Counted from the stretch's first letter, positions 11,034 to 24,200 are shown. The stretch: 64,000 nucleotides of DNA from Paraspadella gotoi (GCA_051294375.1 CM119271.1:4080093-4144092), one strand, 5' to 3'. Program-made: numbers and translations. The notes: a model not told the origin generated them from the sequence alone.

Positions 11034-11479
11034 AATACACGAACTTTCGCGACGAACAATCGTTTCTCTCTAACCTCTCTGTCCTCTATATCTCTTCTGT
11101 CTCACTAATGTCACCCTCTCACATTTTTTTTTTCCAATTTAATTTTATCGCGATACAACGACAAGAAAAATAAAAAAAGGTCAATAAAAAAAAAGACGAA
11201 ACTAAATAAAAACCCAAAAAATAAGAATAACGAGAATCGGAAACCAATTATTTATAATACAAAATCGTCGCGAATAGATATAAAATTTTTATATATATTC
11301 TCCATTTCTAATCGACAAAAAAAAAAAACAAACTCTCCAACGGAAAAAAAAAAAAGCTTTTAAGCAAGAGTTAAAAGTAAACAAAATCGAGATTAATTCA
11401 AAAAATAAACTATTTTAAAAAAAATACCCGTTCTTGACGATCAATAACGAAGATAAAAAACAAACATCAACGTAAACAA

Positions 11480-13609
11480 ATGACATCGCCGTTCGGACTT
11501 TTTTTCGTTGTTTATTGACGACGAATTTGTTCCGTCCATCGTCGCCTGAAGATTCCCCACGGTTGCGGCAACCGAATAGCAACCGATGCTGCATCTGTGC
11601 CAACGACGAGCAGGTCAGATGCAGCGACAGATTCACTAACGGATGCATCAACGTAGCAGTGACGATGCTGCTACAAGATTCGACAAACAGAAGCAGTAAA
11701 CCGAAGTTACGACGGCCTGCGGCAACAGAAGCAGTAACCGAAGTACGACGGCTGCGGCAACAGAAGCCAGCTACGGATGCAAGCAACCAGAAGGAGACGA
11801 CGGCGGCGCGACACTGCGCAACAGATGCGGCGACAAACGCGACAGATGCCGTCACGGAAGAAATAACAACGCGGACCGTCGACGACGCCGACCGTTCACC
11901 GATGGCCGAAGACACGCAGCGCCGCGACTACAGCGCCGACGACCAAGCGACGCACCGGCCGCGCCGCCGCATCGTCCTCACATGACGCTCACCATGCCGA
12001 CTTTCGAAGGTCGAGTGCGAGAAGGTGAAGGCGAAGTTTGACGAGGCGACCCAAACGAGACCGATGCGACGACGACGATGGCGAAGACGACGATGGGCGA
12101 CGACGACGATGGCGAACGACGACGATGGCGACACGACGGATGGCGACGACAGACGATGGCGGCCGGACGACGATGGCGGCCGTGGACGACGACGCAGAGG
12201 CGCATGGCGACGACGACATAGGGCGTCTGCAACATCAAGAGGTTGCGAGGGGAACGTCGGACGGAGCAAGCGACGAACGGCAGCTGCCTCCCCACGTCAG
12301 ACGCCCCCCGCCTGCCGTCACCACCCTCAGCCGAACAGGCGTCGGGAAGCGGGGCAGGCAGGCGGAGGCGTCGACGGCGGCAGCGAGAAGGCGGTGAACG
12401 AGAAGACGTTCCTCGAAGACGCACGAAAGGCGTGGACGAAATTCGTAGAGGACGCTGGCGGCGTCAACGCGACGCCCAAAAATAACTGCGGTTAGTCAAG
12501 GAGGAGGGGGAGGGGGGAGGGGAGGAGGAGGAGAGGAGGAGGAGAGGAAAGAGGAGGTTGAAGGCAAGTATCCGTCAGAATAAAAGCCTTCCCGCCTGGC
12601 GGGTGCTAGGGTCGACGCCCGGGGAGGTATACCTAAGGATATGCCTCTGGGGTGGGCAAAAACCTATAAACCTCGGTGTGTCCCCCAAGGGGGATCAGTT
12701 TCTTTAGCATTTAGGGGCAGACCTAAATGCAGATCCCTTTGAGGTTCAAAAAATGCTTTTCGACCAGGGGTAACCCCTAATATAAAAATGTTTATATAAT
12801 AACCCCTTGGGGCTAGTCTTCCTATTATAGTAAAGTACCAGGCTTCTTAATCAAGTAGGTTTTATTGTTCCCACAAAGAATTAGCATTGGGAACGCCCTT
12901 GTAAAAGTCAAAAATTCTATTCACGAAGGGGTAACCCCTTAGTATAGTGCATTAATAGGGGCACTCTAAATGATTAAAAATGTTTTCCCCTTGGGATAGA
13001 CTGCCCAGGGGGCAGCCTCTTTAATCGTCCCAAGGGGAAGGCTTTTGGAGCGACGGTATATTCTCGTTGAAGGCGGAGGTGTAAATTGCATTGGAACGTT
13101 GCGGATTCAAGATGAGATTGGTATATAAAACTGAATAAAAAAGTACAAATATTTAACAATACCTAAATATTTGAGAACGAGAATTTAACAAAAGCAAATT
13201 TAAAATTCAGCAATGAAAGTTTCAAAATTGATAACTTGTGAATTATGATAAATGATTATGACGAATATTTTGATGATGATTGATGATGATGAGTTGCTGA
13301 TGATGAGATATGTTGCTGATGATGACTAAGATTTTTATAATGATGATGATGATAATAATAATCTTGATATTTCAATCAATAATCTCCCCCTCGATGCCTA
13401 CCCCGAATCGCGATCTCTCAACCCCCAACCCCCACAGGTGTACTGCGGGTCGATCTCCCTCGACCTCACCGTCGCCGCCAGCTCCCCGTCCGAAGCAGCC
13501 CTCAGGATGGCAATGGAGGCCAAAGCGGACGAGGCGCCTTCGACATCTCAAGGCTTCGAAGTCTTGCCGAGGGGAGATCACGGCTGAAGTCCAGTGGGCA
13601 AGGCCGAAG
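11480..13609 (+). pseudogene. Frame-broken copy of membrane-protein gene exons 1-2
   Basis: Corresponds to exon 1 (about 11480-12489) and exon 2 (13438-13609) of the gene at 21300-28567. The ATG at 11480 is followed within 15 codons by a one-base loss that leads to a stop. Further indels break the Thr/Ala-rich stalk and the second half, including the CCAAACGAGA and ACGGATGGCG changes. The exon 2 acceptor CCCACAG and donor GTGAGG are kept. No copies of exons 3 and 4 follow. The breaks are indels of long-read error type, so this is more likely an assembly duplicate than a decayed gene. Confidence 0.7.
12585..13050 (+). repeat. Cluster of GC palindromes, copy 1
   Basis: Same sequence as 22370-22805 with indels. 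Short palindromes such as GGGGTAACCCC and CCCCCAAGGGGG, and TGCCCAGGGGGCA, lie 20-100 bp apart in otherwise AT-rich DNA between exon 1 and exon 2. Confidence 0.7.
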
Positions 13610-13775
13610 GTGAGGCTTTCATTTGTTTGTTGTTGTTGTTGTGTTTGTACATAAAAACTGGAGAATTAGGCCGATGGTAAATGTCACATCATCATTACTA
13701 TGGTGTGGTTGTAACTTTGTTGGAAGTGGTTTTATGTACAAGAAAATGATACGATTAAAACAATGAGAAAAACCA

Positions 13776-14465
13776 TTGTAGGGAACGCCAGGTACACCTG
13801 GGAGTGAATAAACAGACTGTGAGAGAGCTGATTTGAAAAAACTTGCCGGGAACAGCTATAAGAGCCTAACCTAGCCATAGCCGATGAAATTTTAAACAAA
13901 AATAATCTATCATGAGCATAGATTATAGTATTAAAATACTTTTTTGTCAAAATGCTTTCTTCTGATGTACTGCCAATTACTATATTAGAGAATTTTTTTT
14001 TAGTCTTTTAATTTTTGATGATTCTGATAGCGCAATAAAAAGTTAAACGAGAAATATAAGTAAACAGCAGCCTTTTCAAAATTTCTACATTTCTCTGAAA
14101 AATTTAAAAAAACTGGATAAATCATCGAAAGATGATGATAGAGATAATTTTTTTTTCCGTTTTTCTTATTTTACCTACTTATCATAAATTATATTTAAAA
14201 AGAATTATAGCTTAATATAGACAAATTTAATTATGAATCTGGTCTTAAAAATTTACAAATCCTCCAAAAATATTGCCTTTCCCATCTATAAATAAATATT
14301 TAAAAATTAATTAACTAGGGTAATAGAGCCATACTAAAATTTTTTTGACTACTCCCATTGAGTGAAGCTCCTACTTAAACCATCCACAAGCCTGTCCAAA
14401 GTAAGGGCAAGATAGCTTTAATTTAGATTAAATGAAAGGATAAATTTTTATATTGGTTGTACCAA
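13776..14465 (+). repeat. Dispersed repeat G with nested insertion, copy 1
   Basis: Copy-1 version of the structure at 23533-24222. The repeat begins near GTAGGGAACGCCAGG and resumes at CTTAAACCATCC after an AT-rich insert. It ends with ATTGGTTGTACCAA. Confidence 0.65.
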
Positions 14466-14847
14466 ACCGAAGAAGTGAGAAGAGTCTCCGTAAATTCTAC
14501 GAACGGGTACTTGTCTTGGAACAAGGCTTTGGGGTCGCTCGCTTACGGCTGGCCTCCCTCCCATCTAGACAACCATTAGTATTTTTCTTTTAAAATCAAT
14601 CGTTTTAAAAGAAAATTTCGGAAAAAACGTCTTTGAACTTACCCCAACCAACGTCATTTTATTTTTTGTCCCTGATGTTAATGTTAAGTCTTAAGATATC
14701 ATATTTTCTCGCGTCAAGAGTTTTTTTTCTTTACGGGATCGATTTTTGCTTTTTCTCAAACAACAAAGAATCATTGAAAAAAACTCAGGCTAACGCATTT
14801 TTTTTTCCTCGTTTCTACCTCTGTTCGTTTTTTTTTCCCCTTTGAAC

Positions 14848-14867
14848 GCAGAGAGAGAGAAGAGAGA

Positions 14868-14945
<78 letters not shown>

Positions 14946-15062
14946 AAGAAATCGATAGAAGAGAAAACTTTCCGTTCTCAATACGCAATCATGCTTGTTG
15001 ATTCCGTTGAAGAGGAAGCAAACATCGGGAAAATAAACAGGGCGGGCGGTACCACATTGTTA

Positions 15063-15106
<44 letters not shown>

Positions 15107-15210
15107 AAAGAAAGAAAGAAAGAAAGAAAAAAAGAAAGAAGAAAGATAATAAAGTGCGCGAAAAAAGAAAGAAAGAAAAAGAAAGATAAAGAGCGCGAAA
15201 AAAAAAAGAA
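14848..15210. repeat. (GA)n and (GAAA)n microsatellites, copy 1
   Basis: A GA dinucleotide array (14848-14946) is followed after about 115 bp by GAAA tetranucleotide runs (15062-15190). Array lengths differ from the copy-2 arrays at 24608-24656 and 24773-24915. Confidence 0.9.
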
Positions 15211-15565
15211 GTTGGATTCGGACTTCCATATCTCCTCATATTAATCAAACAAAAACGAAAGTAACAAAAAAAACAAAAGAAATAGAGGCAACCGGGGAGC
15301 TGTTCTAATATGAACGAAATGATGTTAATAAACCCGAAAAAAAAATAATCCGTTTATAGCGAAATCAATAATTCATCGTCGGGAAGTCAAACAGACGGTG
15401 GGAGGTAGAAGAAGAAAGGAGAGAGATAGAAGGAGAAGAAGTAGAGGAAAGGAGTTTAAGAATGAAGGGAAGAAGAAGAAAAATAGGCGAGGGAGGAGTA
15501 AGAGGAAGTGAAGGAAAGAAGTATGAGAAAAGGAGCTAGTTTAAGAAATAGGAAACAAGAATGTG

Positions 15566-15840
15566 TTGCGCCGCAGTGACTGACTTATCACGTGTATTTC
15601 TCGTGACATGAATGACAAGAGCTCGTATATTTATAACATGCACTGCATCAAATTCCGTCTTTTATTCTATTTTAGTTTTAGGATTTCCTGAGGCGGCGCG
15701 AGCCAGTCCCTAGATTGAGGTCTTTTCCTGTCTTAACAAAAAGAGCCAATTCTTGGAAATTATATGCATTTTTAAACGTATGTGGGACAGACCGATAGAC
15801 AGACATACCGACCGACGGACCGACGGACGAACGAAATGAC
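15566..15840 (+). mobile_element. TTGCGCCGC element, copy 1
   Basis: Begins TTGCGCCGCAGTGACT and runs to the GACA/GACC-rich stretch near 15790-15830, like 25298-25580 and 37089-37365. The right terminal repeat is missing here and in copy 2, so this is a 3'-truncated copy. Confidence 0.6.
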
Positions 15841-17030
15841 TAAAAATGGAAACGAAGGTAATAAGAGAGAAACGAAAGAAAAGGCAGATGAAAACAATTG
15901 CTAAAGAAAAGAGTTTTGATTTTAAAAAAGAAATGTAACACTAAGGTAGTTTGTCGATTTTTTTCTTACCATTTTTAAATCGATAAAAATGTAAATCTTC
16001 ATCGATCACACATAATTTCGGGAAAGTCGATCCGCACAGCCGACCCTACACCAGACAGACATCATCAACAAATCAACAAAAGAGCAACGGGATGACCATT
16101 AGGCATCAGGCGGTGAAGCTCTCCTACGAAGAATGGCGCGTTGAAGCCTCAATGACGTCCGAAGCCGACGATTTGCTTGCTCTTCACACAACGAGTTGCA
16201 GGGGTGGAGAAAAGAAAGGGGGAAGTGGATGAGAGGGAGAGGGATAAAAACAAATAATGGGTAAGATGAAAAGGAGACATGACAGGAAAAAAAGAAGGTT
16301 GAAAAAAAAAGTGGGAAAACAGTTAAGATGGATAAAAAAATATATCCGAGAAAGGAGAAAAGTTGTGACAAAAAAAAAAACGGACAAAATGGAGAGACTG
16401 GAAAATGGGGTCACTGTGATCGAAAAGTGAGAGAGAGAGAGAGAGAAACGCCCCCAGCATTCATGGTTTATGCAGAGTCTTGGAGGTTTCATGACTACGG
16501 AATGAAGCACCGTCGCGTCGACGACGACGACGACGACGACGACAATGACAACGACGAATTTACCGAGTGGCTTTTTTTTCTCTCTTGGCGCCAAGAATCA
16601 TCGGCGGTGGGCGTGTCTCTTCGACGGCGGCGGTGGCGGCGATGAGGAAGTTGGTCTCGTGGGTCCGTCGTCAGAAGTGGCATCAAGTGGCGGTCGATGG
16701 AATTCGGAAGTCATATGGAGAGAATAGAGAATTGGCGGGGCTGAGGTTAGAGAGACAGAGACAGAGACAGATCTGTTTTTCTTTTTTTTTGTTCCTGTGT
16801 CGGCGCTTACGTCGCCAACGGTCGCAACGCCCGTTGAACTTTCTCGTGTCTAATAGTTTGATTTTTTAACAAATATCAAGGGAAAATAAACATACAATAT
16901 GAAATAATAATGTTTTGCTAAAAATTTGGCATGAAAATCATACACATTTATTCTCAAAAAAAAAAAAAAATCAAACCCGGTGATTCCCGAGTGTAATCGA
17001 AAAATAAAAGTGTTTTGCTGATGATAACAA

Positions 17031-17146
17031 GACAAGAGCGACATCTGCAAGAAACAAAAGACAATAGCGACATCTGCAAGAAACAAAAGACAAGAGCGAC
17101 ATCTGCAAGAAACAAAAGACAAGAGCGACATCTGCAAGAAACAAAA
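17031..17146 (+). repeat. 29-bp minisatellite, 4 copies
   Basis: Four head-to-tail 29-bp units starting at 17031, 17060, 17089 and 17118, each beginning GACAAGAGCG (one unit GACAATAGCG) and ending GAAACAAAA. Otherwise the units are identical, which points to recent expansion. Because 29 is not a multiple of 3, the array does not keep one frame. Confidence 0.95.
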
Positions 17147-17736
17147 GACGCCCAATAAGAAAGAGAGAGTGACTCTTTTTTCTTAATATCGTAAAAACGC
17201 GTCGAAGGAGACGAAGGAAACGATTTCGAAATGGAGGGGGGCGGCGCACGAGGAGGGGGGGGGAATCTCTCGGATCCGCAATCGACGAAATTGACGTCGC
17301 AATATTTTTTTTTCTTCATTTCGCGCGATGAAAAAATATAAAGATGGCGTCGAAATGAATCGACCGTTGGCATATCGACGCCGTCGGGAGATAAGAAGAT
17401 TGAAATCTTTGTCGGTAAGACGGTGGCCGACAATAGATGGCGATACGATGTCGAAGTGACCGACAAAGTGACAGTTTGGTCCTTGGTTACGATCCGGCGA
17501 ATCCGAAAAAAAAAAGTTTGGATATCGGATTATATTGTTATAAAAATATATATGAAGAACAAAAAGTAACCACTGGAAAATATTGAAAAAGTAAGACAAA
17601 AGAAAAGAAAAAGAGAAAACTAAAAAAAAAAAAGAAAAGAAAAAAAACTCGACGAAACAATCTAAGAAAGAGAGCCTCGTATTACCTTTGGGAAGAGGCG
17701 TTGTCAATTTATTGAGAACAACGCTCTCGATATGAG

Positions 17737-17737
<1 letters not shown>

Positions 17738-17827
<90 letters not shown>
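17738..17827 (+). repeat. (GA)n microsatellite
   Basis: About 45 uninterrupted GA dinucleotides. On the minus strand this is a CT array. Confidence 0.97.
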
Positions 17828-17831
<4 letters not shown>

Positions 17832-18455
17832 CCATTTTCTCCAAGCTCATCTTTTGATTCATCTCTCGGAAACCATTTGTTTTTTTTCCCCCCCCCTCCG
17901 CCCCCGACGGCAAAAAAAAAAAAAAAAAAAAAAAGGCCGGAGGAAATCTGCGCAGAAGATTAAAGGAAAGTCAGTTGCACGCCCGTCCACAGGAGGTTCA
18001 TTATGTTTATTGGATAATATTTATTGTTTATTTATTCTCTTTATTTTCTTTAAGTTTTATTATGAAATTGGTATATTATAAAGGCAAGTAATCTCGGCCA
18101 GTGAGTCAAAATGCTTCTTGTTATAAAGATGACAAAGTACTTGTTTCACTATTTCAAATGTCTTAATCTTAAAATATTTAACAAACATGGTTTTATTCAT
18201 TTTATTTGTATTTTTCTCCTATTTTTTATCTTCTCCTTCTAATTATCTAAAATTTTTTAAAAAAATTATCCATTACTGGGAATAGAAATGGAGTGAGCAT
18301 CTGTACGAAGCAAGGATAAAACTACTAAAGTTTTTTTGAGGAGGAAAAAAAAAACAACGTATTTTGTCGCTCGAGATTTTAATCACGTCACCAAATCCGA
18401 AGTTCCGTGACAAAAAAAAAGAATACTCATGTGACGAAGACATGAAGGTCGGGCC

Positions 18456-18468
18456 GTTGCTAAGTAAC
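18456..18468 (+). promoter_or_regulatory. Possible RFX X-box
   Basis: GTTGCTAAGTAAC fits the X-box pattern RYYNYY-N(1-3)-RRNRAC with a one-base spacer. X-boxes bind RFX factors and often lie upstream of ciliary genes. No gene is identified beside it, and one such match by chance is plausible. Confidence 0.2.
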
Positions 18469-19121
18469 GCCGGAAAACAAAAATTCCTTTTGTGGCCCTT
18501 TTTGGCCCTTTTTAGTAGCTCGTTAGTCGAAAGTCGAAATTGGTGATGTGAAAATCTTAAATTGATTTTTTTTGTAGAAACGGAGTGCTTGTCACGACTA
18601 CCTTAAAACGTAATTCTTATCTTACTTATTAATCATTACATTGACGAACCAACAGAAAGAATTGTGGCTTTTTAGCCGCCAGTAAATAACTAAATATTTC
18701 TTTCATCACATTTTCTTTTGAGAAAACTTTTCAACGCAGCGAGAAGCGCGACGTTTGACATAACAACAGGAAAGAATCGAAAGAACAAAGATGCTTTTTT
18801 CAAAAAAAGAAAAAAAAAAACTAAAAAAAAAAAACAAATGATCAAGATGGAAAACAACGGGAGAACTTCGCATCAAACGTCTTTTCCGCCATCGCCTTCA
18901 CTTCTACCGTCAGATGGCTTCTTCGGCGGAAAACTTGTCACCAACGAAGCAGACTGCCTTTTTTTTTTAAATTTTAAGTGTCGACGACGACGACGACAAC
19001 GACAACGACGACGACAACGACGACGAGGGAGAGCGCACCTCAGGCGGGAAAGAATCGCGTGGGCGTCTTTGATAACTGCACTAAATCTTTCATGCTTTAT
19101 TTCTCTCTCTCTTTCTCTCTC

Positions 19122-19175
<54 letters not shown>

Positions 19176-19295
19176 TCTCTCTCCTCTCTCTCTCTCTCTT
19201 TCTCTCTCTTCTTTTCCTTTTTTCTTGCCTTTTTTGTCTCAGGTCCATAAAGAGAGGAGAAGAAATTGAGAGAGCTGTGGAATGAGGGGAAAGGG

Positions 19296-19379
<84 letters not shown>

Positions 19380-20810
19380 AGACCAAGAAACGTACACTCC
19401 AAATTAATTTATTGCAGCGATGCTCTTCTGAATTTCTTGGAAAATACTAAAAAAATTTAAAATTTAAAATATAAAACCACTTCCTTTACATGAAAAATTA
19501 AGAAACCTGCATAATGCATATATTTTTTGTGGAAACACAAATATGTGAAACGAAAGTTTTAGTCAATTTAAAAACCGCAATGGTCGGTAAATTTTTTTAT
19601 TTTGTTTTAAAAGTCATTAATCCTTATGTCTGTGTCTATGTGACATGTTAAGGAAAGCGGACTTAAGTCGTGGAGGTCGCATTAGTTAAGTTTAAAAGCA
19701 ACAAGTCGATTTTGCTTTATACTAATGGATGCTTTAGGCCAATGTTGATTTTTTTTTTTTTTTCATATTGTGCATATTTCTTGCAGAAAAAAAAAATGTT
19801 GATTCAAAATTTAAGAAAGATATAGTAAAAATCCATTAGAGCATTAAAATAAAAAAAAGCATAAAACTTTTACGTTATCAGAAATATTCTTTTTTTTATT
19901 CTTAAAGAGTTTTCCAAATCGGTACCACTATTTTTCAAAAGCTCCCCATTTCTGTTCTAATACTTGTACTCGATTTTAAATCAAATATCTAATCCCAATT
20001 TCTTCCTAAATATTTAAAAATAATTCCAAATACTAACCCCTTATCTAACCCTAACCAAATCTTTAAACCATTTCCTTAATATCTAAACTTAATCTGTAAA
20101 GCGATACCTTAACCTTCGACCTTGATGTTAATCCACAACCCTAACCTTTAACCAAGTCTCTAACCAAATCCTTAACTTAATGCTTATCTCTAACCCCTAA
20201 CCTTAATGCTTATATCTAGCCCTTAACCTAATCCTTAAACTTAAAAACTAATTCAATTTTAAATTAAAACTGTATTGGGGTACTTTTGGAAAATATACAC
20301 ATATTACAAATATAGTCTCTAAATTTTTAATTTTTGTTTTTTCAATATCGGAGAAAGGGAGCTCCTTTTCTCTTCCGTCCCTCTCTGTCAATTTGTCTCG
20401 CTTTCTTTCTTCTTCGCTATTATATTTCGTAGAATTTATATATAAATGTAATCTTCTATATTCAATATTATTCAATATACAATACAGTAAGATAACAATT
20501 TGCTTTCGGCCATATACAATAAAAATATAACATCTGAAGTAATACACTAATCTAACTTCGCTAAAAAACAAAAATTAAATCCAAATTTTCAATAGGCAAC
20601 AACAACAACAACACGACAACGACAACCAAAAAAAAAAAAAAACTAAACGAGAAGCAAATCAAAAGTCAAACTCAAAAGGGAAAAGGAAAAAAAAATAATA
20701 ATCGATCCCCTGAGTCGACGTCATCGACGAAACACTCAAAAAAAAAAAACTCTTATTTTTTCTTAGCAACGTCATTGTTGAGAGTCCTTGTTACCGGTAA
20801 TCCTCAAGAG

Positions 20811-20814
20811 TCGA

Positions 20815-20860
<46 letters not shown>
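20811..20860 (+). repeat. (GTC)n trinucleotide repeat
   Basis: About 16 perfect GTC units some 440 bp upstream of the start codon at 21300, probably in the promoter or 5' leader region. Just before it (20716-20723) is CGACGTCA, read as TGACGTCA in copy 1. Confidence 0.9.
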
Positions 20861-20861
<1 letters not shown>

Positions 20862-21299
20862 AATAGAACTTTCGCGACGACAATCGTTTCTCTCTAACTC
20901 TCTCTGTCTCTCTCTCTCTCTCTGTCTCACTTATGTCACCCTCACATTTTTTTTTCCAAATTTAATTTTTATCGCGATACAAAGACAAGAAAATATAAAA
21001 AAGTCAATAAAAAAAGACGAAACTAATAAAAAAAAACCCAAAAAATAAGAATAACGAGATCGGAATCCATTATTTATATACAAAATCGTCGCGATAATAT
21101 AAAATTTTTATATATATTCTCCATTTCTAAATCGACAAAAAAAAAAACAAACTCTCCAACGGAAAAAAAAAAGCTTTTAGCAAGAGTTAAAAAGTAAACA
21201 AGAATCGAGATTAATTCAAAAAATAAACTATTTTTAAAAAAATACCCGTTCTTGACGATAATAACGAATGATAAACAAACAAACATCAACGTAAACAAA

Positions 21300-24200
21300 A
21301 TGATATCGCCGTTCGGACTTTTTTTCGTTTGTTTATTGACGACGAATTTGGTTCCGTCCATCGTCGCCGAAGATCCCACGGTTGCGGCAACCGAAGCAAC
21401 CGATTCTGCATCTGTACCAACGACGGATGCAGGTACAGATGCAGCGACAGATTCACTAACGGATGCATCAACTGTAGCAGTGACCGATGCTGCTACAGAT
21501 TCGACAACAGACGCAGTAACCGAAGTTACGACGGCTGCGGCAACAGAAGCAGTAACCGAAGTTACGACGGCTGCGGCAACAGAAGCAGCTACGGATGCAG
21601 CAACAGAGGAGACGACGGCGGCGCCGACATCTGCGGCAACAGATGCGGCGACAAACGCGACAGATGCCGTCACGGAAGAAAACAACGCGACGTCGACGAC
21701 GCCGAACGTTACCGAGGCCGAGACGACGCAGCCGCCGCCGACTACAGCGCCGACGACAGCGACGCAGCCGCCGCGGCGCCGCATCGTCCTCACCATGACG
21801 CTGACCATCGCCGACGTTTCGAAGGTCGAGTGCGAGAAGGTGAAGGCGAAGTTTGACGAGGGCGACCCAACGACGACGATGGCGACGACGACGATGGCGA
21901 CGACGACGATGGCGACGACGACGATGGCGACGACAGACGATGGCGACGACGACGATGGCGGCCGTGGACGACGACGAAGGATGGCGACGACGACATAGGG
22001 CGTCTGCAACATCAGAGGTTGCGACGCGGGACGGAGCAGCGACGACGGCAGCTGCCTCCCCAGCGTCAGACGCCTCCCCGCCGGCCGTCACCACCTCAGC
22101 GCGAAGGCGTCGGGAAGCGGGGCAGGAGGCGGAGGCGTCGACGGCGGCAGCGGAGAAGGCGGTGAACGAGAAGACGTTCCTCGAAGACGCGACGAAGGCG
22201 TGGACGAAATTCGTAGAGGACGCTGGCGGCGTCAACGCGACCGCCAAAATAACTGCGGTTAGTCAGAGGAGGAGGGGGAGGAGGGGGAGGAGGAGGAGGA
22301 GGAGGAGGAGGAGGAGGAGGGGGAGAGGAAAGAGGAGGTTGAAGGCAAGTATTCCGTCAGAATAAAAGCCTTCCCCCTGGCGGGTGGCTAGGGTCGACGC
22401 CGGGAGGTTATACCTAAGGATAGCCTCTGGGGGTGAGCAAAACCTATATACCTAGGTGTGTCCCCAAGGGGGATAGTTTCTTTAGCATTTAGGGGCAGAC
22501 CTATGGCAGATCCCTTTGGGGTACAAAAAATTGCCTTCGACAGGGGTAACCCCTAAGTATAAAAAAACCTTCTTAAATGAAGCCAAGCTTTCTTAATCAA
22601 GTAAGTTTTATTGTTCCCACAAAGAATTAGCATTGGGAGTGTCCTTGTAAAAGTCAAAAATTTATTCACCAAGGGTTAGCCCCTAGGAGTCACCCCTTAG
22701 TATATTGCATTAATGGCGCTCTTAAATGATTAAAAATTTTTTCCCCTTGGGATAGACTGCCCCAGGGGGCAGCCTCTTCTATCGTCCCAAGGGGAAGGCT
22801 TTTTGAGCGACGGTATATCTCGTTGAAGGCGGAGGTGTATTGCATTGGACGTTGCGGATTCAAGGATGAGATTGGTATATAAAACTGGAATAAAAAAGTA
22901 CAAATATTTAACAAATACTAAATATTGAGAACGAGAATTTAACAAGAAGCAAATTTTAAAATTCAGCATGAAAGTTTTAAATTTGATAACTGTGATTAAT
23001 GATAAATGATTATGACGAATATTTTGATGATGATGATGATGATGATGATGTTGCTGATGATGATGATGATGTTGCTGATGATGACTAAGATTTTTATAAT
23101 GATGATGATGATAATAATAATCTTGATACTTTCAATCAATAATCTCCCCCTCGATGCCTACCCCCGAATCCGATCTCTCCAACCCCCGAACCCCCACAGG
23201 TGTACTGCGGGTCGATCTCCCTCGACCTCACCGTCGCCGCCAGCTCCCCGTCCGAAGAGGCCCTCAAGGATGGCATGGAGGCCAAAGCGGACGAGGGCCT
23301 CGACATCCAAGGCTTCGAAGTCTTGCCGAGGGAGATCAAGGCTGGAGTCAAGTGGGCAAGGCCGAAGGTGAGGTTTCATTTAGTTGTTGTTGTTGTTGTT
23401 GTTTTGTACATAAAAACTGGAGAATTAGGCCGATGGTAATGTCAATCATCATCATTACTATGGTGTGGTTGTAACTTTGTTGGAAGTGGTTTTATGTACA
23501 ATGAAAATGATACGATTAAAACAATGAGAAAAACATTGATAGGGAAGCCAGGTACTCTGGGAGTGAATAAACAAGACTGTGAGAGAGCCTTGATTGAAAA
23601 CTTGCCGGGAACAGCTATAAGAGCCTTAAACTAGCCATAGCCGATGAAATTTAAATACTAAAAATAATCTATCATGAGCATAGATTATAGTATTAAAATA
23701 TTTTTTGTCAAAAATGCTTTCTTCTGATGGTACTAGCCTAATTACTATATAGAGAATTTTTTTTTAGTCTTTTAATTTTTTGATGGATTCTGATAGCGCA
23801 TAAAAAGTTAAACGAGAAATATAATTACAGCTTTCAAAAATTCTTACATTTTCTCTGTAAAAATTTAAAAAAACTGATAAAATCATCGAAAGATGATGAT
23901 GATGATAATTTTTTCCGTTTTTTCTTATTTTTTACCTACTTATCATAATTATATTTAAAAAAGAATTATACTTAATATAGACAACTTTATTATGAATCTG
24001 GTCTTAAAATTTACAATTTTCCTCCAAAAATTTGGCCTTTCCCATCTATAAATAAATATTTAAAAATTAATTACTAGGGTATAGAGCCATATAAAATTTT
24101 TTTGACTACTCCCATTGAGTGCAGCTCCCCCTACTTAAACCATCAAAGCCTGTCCAAAGTAAGGGCAAGATAGCTTATTTATTAAATGAAAGGATAATTT

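Larger units (their letters stand above)
9274..16430 (+). repeat. Duplicated block A, copy 1 of 19096-26190
   Basis: Follows 19096-26190 in order over its whole length: the CT/GA island with GTCCATAAAGAGAG, AT-rich DNA, CCCTAA-like repeats, the (GTC)n run, exons 1 and 2 of the membrane-protein gene, GC palindromes, the nested dispersed repeat, (GA)n, (GAAA)n, and the TTGCGCCGC element. Differences are overwhelmingly 1-3 base indels, often in homopolymers. The match ends in GA repeat at about 16430. Either an uncorrected read copy of one locus or a very recent tandem duplication. Confidence 0.85.
16430..19095. other. Spacer between the two copies of block A
   Basis: Not duplicated elsewhere in the window. 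It holds a (CGA)n run at 16516-16545, a GC-rich stretch (16600-16830), the 29-bp tandem repeat at 17031-17146, a moderately GC-rich stretch at 17200-17500, a pure GA array (17738-17827), AT-rich DNA at 18000-18350, and (CGA)n at 18979-19026. Open frames start near 16642 (MRKLVSWVRRQKWHQVAVDG) and 18718, but neither resembles a known family or carries convincing splice context. No gene is called. Confidence 0.5.

Noticed and set aside
11928-12495. Several overlapping Arg-, Ser- and Asp-rich frames in the ACGACGATGG repeat region
   Set aside because: Shadow frames of the stalk and minisatellite part of the membrane-protein gene, in its indel-broken copy.
16850-17466. Minus-strand frame with repeated Cys-rich units (FVSCRCRSCLLFLADVA)
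   Set aside because: Generated by the 29-bp minisatellite at 17031-17146. The unit shifts frame each time, which gives alternating peptides; no signal peptide or splice context.
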